Positions 5,801-7,629 of a stretch of DNA of 7,629 bases are shown one piece after another; position 1 is the first letter of the stretch; the number at the start of each line of letters is the position of its first letter. The stretch is from UBA8653 sp963978155 (GTDB lineage Bacteria; Planctomycetota; Phycisphaerae; Phycisphaerales; SM1A02): the NCBI GenBank assembly GCA_963978155.1, contig CAXBRK010000099.1, positions 1-7,629 on the forward strand, read 5' to 3'. The notes under the pieces were generated by a model. The model saw nothing but the letters and a program-made list of their open reading frames with translations, searched no databases and was not told where the DNA came from. The position numbers and the translations under genes were made by a program.

Positions 5801-7026
5801 GGCTGGCGCACCTTGATCAGGGCTTCAGCGATCGTGCGGACGACCAAGGCAGTTCCGGATTCGGTCAGAACACCTCCGTCGACAATATCGACCCCAAGAT
5901 GGGACCACACTGGAAGAGCGCTGGCGCACGCCGAACGAACATCCGCCAAGGGAAGGACCTGCATTCGAGCGTGGTGACGAATCGCCCAGGATCGCCGTTC
6001 GGCATTCGGGGGTTCATCCGCATGATGGGGCTCTGTGAGCAACACAAGGTGCACTTTTTGTTTGGCAAGAACCTGACGAAGCTTTGCAATCTCACTGAGG
6101 TCACCCCGGGGGGAGATCAAGATGACATCCCCCGCCACGGGTTCTCGGTCAACGACTGTAATTTCGGGAAGCGCTGCCAGCGCCTCAATGGCAGGCTTTA
6201 GCACGGCGTCCGCTTTCACGTGTACAGACACTGGGTCGTCTGCAAATGTTGAACGAAGCATCGCACGTGCCCCCTTTGCGGAATCACTGGGGTTCAGTCG
6301 CTGGGTAAACATCCAATCAACCAACTGGCCGTCAGCGTGTGCATTTCGCCACGAGTTGTGTTTGACCGATGGCAACCTGGATTCTTTTGGTTCACCGCCC
6401 AGTTGGCGAATCGCTTGCAAAATGTGATCCGACAAAGCGACTGAAACAACCTCATCCGCCGCGCCATGCCAATTCCAAATGGACCGGCCCACGTAGCGAG
6501 GAGCATGAACTTTGTTCGCCCCACCGCAAATCGGTCCTGCTGCCGCAAACCACTCTGGGCGACGGCTCAAGAGATCCCAAGTGCCAAACCCCCCCATCGA
6601 GAGGCCGCAGAGGTAAATACGAGAGGCATCAACATTTTCCGTGGCCAAAATATCCAAGATGCCCTGTTCAACTGCGGCCATGGGCGGCTCAGGGAACTCA
6701 CCAAAGGGCGCTGCTGACACCTGGGTTCGACTGATGACACTCCAAGTTTCATTCGGAGGACATTGGGGCACAAACACATAGCAAGGAAAGTCTTTTCTGC
6801 GTTTTGGTGTGCCCATCAGTTTGGGCAAAAATTTCAATGCCGTGGTGCTGTCAATGCCACGCTCTCCCATTCCATGCAAAATCACGAGAAGAGGTTGTGG
6901 CTCCGAGGTATCACTCGGACGAAGAAGTCGCGAAGCAATCGGACGGCCGCCCGGTGAGGCTGAAATGGGCAGTGCGTCCCAATCCGAGAAGTCAGGCATG
7001 CAAATCAGAGCAAGAAGAAGAAGCAT
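5797..7026 (-). CDS. Alpha/beta hydrolase (COG4099-like esterase/peptidase) with a second, SGNH-like C-terminal domain
   Basis: This is a 409-residue hydrolase. Residues about 45-245 form an alpha/beta-hydrolase domain. It has an oxyanion loop HGMGERG at 51-57, the conserved FPCYVFVPQCP block at 80-90, the nucleophile elbow GLSMGG with Ser143, Asp191 in WHGAADEVV, and His223 in KHNSW. All three catalytic residues are present. The HGxGERG plus PQCP pattern is that of predicted esterases and peptidases of the COG4099/dienelactone-hydrolase kind; the substrate is unknown. Residues about 250-405 look like an SGNH-hydrolase half, ending in DGGVLTESGTAL at 383-394. They lack both a GDS(L) block and the histidine expected in DGxHL. 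The N-terminus MLLLLALIC is hydrophobic but short and has no positive charge, so export is doubtful. The start lies 9 bases after the upstream TAG; its 3' end overlaps the methyltransferase start. Confidence 0.85.
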   Translation of the reverse strand: MLLLLALICMPDFSDWDALPISASPGGRPIASRLLRPSDTSEPQPLLVILHGMGERGIDSTTALKFLPKLMGTPKRRKDFPCYVFVPQCPPNETWSVISRTQVSAAPFGEFPEPPMAAVEQGILDILATENVDASRIYLCGLSMGGFGTWDLLSRRPEWFAAAGPICGGANKVHAPRYVGRSIWNWHGAADEVVSVALSDHILQAIRQLGGEPKESRLPSVKHNSWRNAHADGQLVDWMFTQRLNPSDSAKGARAMLRSTFADDPVSVHVKADAVLKPAIEALAALPEITVVDREPVAGDVILISPRGDLSEIAKLRQVLAKQKVHLVLLTEPHHADEPPNAERRSWAIRHHARMQVLPLADVRSACASALPVWSHLGVDIVDGGVLTESGTALVVRTIAEALIKVRQP

Positions 7027-7035
7027 GTTCCCATG

Positions 7036-7629
7036 CTAACCGTTGGCACCATGCTCACCCATCGATTTCAGGATTCGATGCACCCAACGAATCCTTGACT
7101 CTTCACGTCCCAATAGATCTGGAACCATCGACTGATCGACCCGTGCCGCGGGCCAGAAGCTGACATGGGCAAATCTTTTCGCTTGGGGCTCCATACACCA
7201 AGCGCCCGCACTGATCGTCTTGACCGATCGCTTGCTCTCAACTCGATTCAGTTCATTGAGAATTCGGGCCGCCATCGTCGTTTTTTCATGGTGGACCGGC
7301 ACCGTCGTCACGACCAGAATGCCGGGCCCAGCCAAGGGGTGGGTGACATGAACCGCCAACCGCAAAGTGGCGACGTCAGGTGTGACCACCAGACCACTGC
7401 GGGTCGTGTCCTTCGATTGCGAAAACTGCGGAAAAGGGAACTCCGCGCAAAGACCATGCGGGGACTGTGACAGAGAAAGTGAACGCAATCCCTCTGAATA
7501 CGCTCGAAGGGTGTTTGGACTCGGCTCCCACGGCGCAGTGGCCAACATCGTGGCCAACTCGGGCAAGGTGCCCGTTGGGTCATAAGGGGTCGATGACAAT
7601 CCACCCGCGTCCTGAGCCACTGCAGCGCC
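7036..7629 (-). CDS. Unknown protein, N-terminus outside the window
   Basis: I do not recognise this protein. The frame is open to the right edge; a GTG at 7620 would give 194 residues, but three more in-frame codons precede it, so the start may lie outside. From that GTG, residues 77-108 alternate in a strand-like way (GLVVTPDVATLRLAVHVTHP, then GILVVTTVPV). A helix follows at about 114-130 (TTMAARILNELNRVES), then strands around GAWCMEPQ and AHVSFWPA at 139-158, and a final basic helix. This alpha/beta order with an NELN helix faintly recalls YbjN-like sensory or secretion-chaperone folds, but I would not assign it. No signal peptide or membrane segment is seen in the visible part. It is the first visible gene of the minus-strand run with the hydrolase and the DNA methylase, and its TAG is in the same frame as the hydrolase. 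Confidence 0.6.
   Translation of the reverse strand, partial: GAAVAQDAGGLSSTPYDPTGTLPELATMLATAPWEPSPNTLRAYSEGLRSLSLSQSPHGLCAEFPFPQFSQSKDTTRSGLVVTPDVATLRLAVHVTHPLAGPGILVVTTVPVHHEKTTMAARILNELNRVESKRSVKTISAGAWCMEPQAKRFAHVSFWPAARVDQSMVPDLLGREESRIRWVHRILKSMGEHGANG

Noticed and set aside
5500..6201. A long plus-strand frame across the hydrolase/methylase junction
   Set aside because: It is a shadow of two minus-strand genes with intact catalytic motifs and has no domain of its own.
7012..7023. Four tandem AAG triplets (CTT on the minus strand) after the hydrolase start, as a phase-variable repeat
   Set aside because: A triplet repeat does not shift the frame, four copies is short, and it simply encodes leucines in the N-terminus.
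1..7629. A restriction-modification or other defence island
   Set aside because: Two DNA methylases are present, but no nuclease, helicase, toxin or other effector is visible, and the genes between them are surface-sugar, pilin and hydrolase genes.

Overview
The window is 7,629 bases and almost entirely coding. It holds eight protein genes and no RNA gene, insertion sequence or CRISPR array that I can see. Two genes run off the window edges: the DNA methyltransferase on the left loses its start, and the unknown protein on the right loses its N-terminus. The longest gene-free stretch is 159 bases (3692-3850). The most likely source is a planctomycete, probably of the Phycisphaerae type. This rests on a long pseudopilin-like protein with a class III (type IV pilin) signal and a late H-x11-DG motif, similar to the H-X9-DG proteins abundant in Planctomycetota. 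It also rests on a neighbouring HTH/acidic-linker/membrane protein of a kind I associate with that phylum, and on the general scarcity of Shine-Dalgarno sites. The assignment is inferred from memory of protein families and was not searched.

Layout from left to right. (1) 2-841, plus strand: a beta-class DNA methyltransferase (DPPF before DPFLGSGGT), open at its 5' edge. (2) 816-2009, minus strand: a NeuC-type hydrolysing UDP-N-acetylglucosamine 2-epimerase whose 3' end overlaps the methyltransferase tail-to-tail by 26 bases. (3) 2008-2739, plus strand: a class I SAM methyltransferase that starts head-to-head with the epimerase within about 20 bases. (4) 2822-3691, plus strand: an N-terminal HTH/excisionase-like domain, a long acidic Gly/Ala/Ser-rich linker and a C-terminal glycine-rich membrane hairpin. 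(5) 3851-4996, plus strand: the pseudopilin-like protein with eight cysteines. (6-8) a minus-strand run 7629 to 5009: an unknown protein, an alpha/beta hydrolase with a degenerate-looking SGNH-like C-terminal domain, and a second DNA methyltransferase. The last two are joined by a GTGA stop/start overlap.

How the genes may work together. The epimerase points to nonulosonic-acid (sialic/legionaminic type) or ManNAc precursor synthesis for the cell surface, but no NeuB or NeuA homologue lies in the window. The two DNA methyltransferases have no visible restriction endonuclease beside them and look like solitary (orphan) enzymes. The HTH-membrane protein and the pseudopilin are consecutive on one strand and share clear Shine-Dalgarno sites, but they are separated by a 159-base gap with hairpins, so joint function is only suggested. 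I see no convincing new defence or mobile system. The most unusual items are the HTH-linker-membrane protein, the hydrolase's apparently dead second domain, and the very tight head-to-head and tail-to-tail packing.
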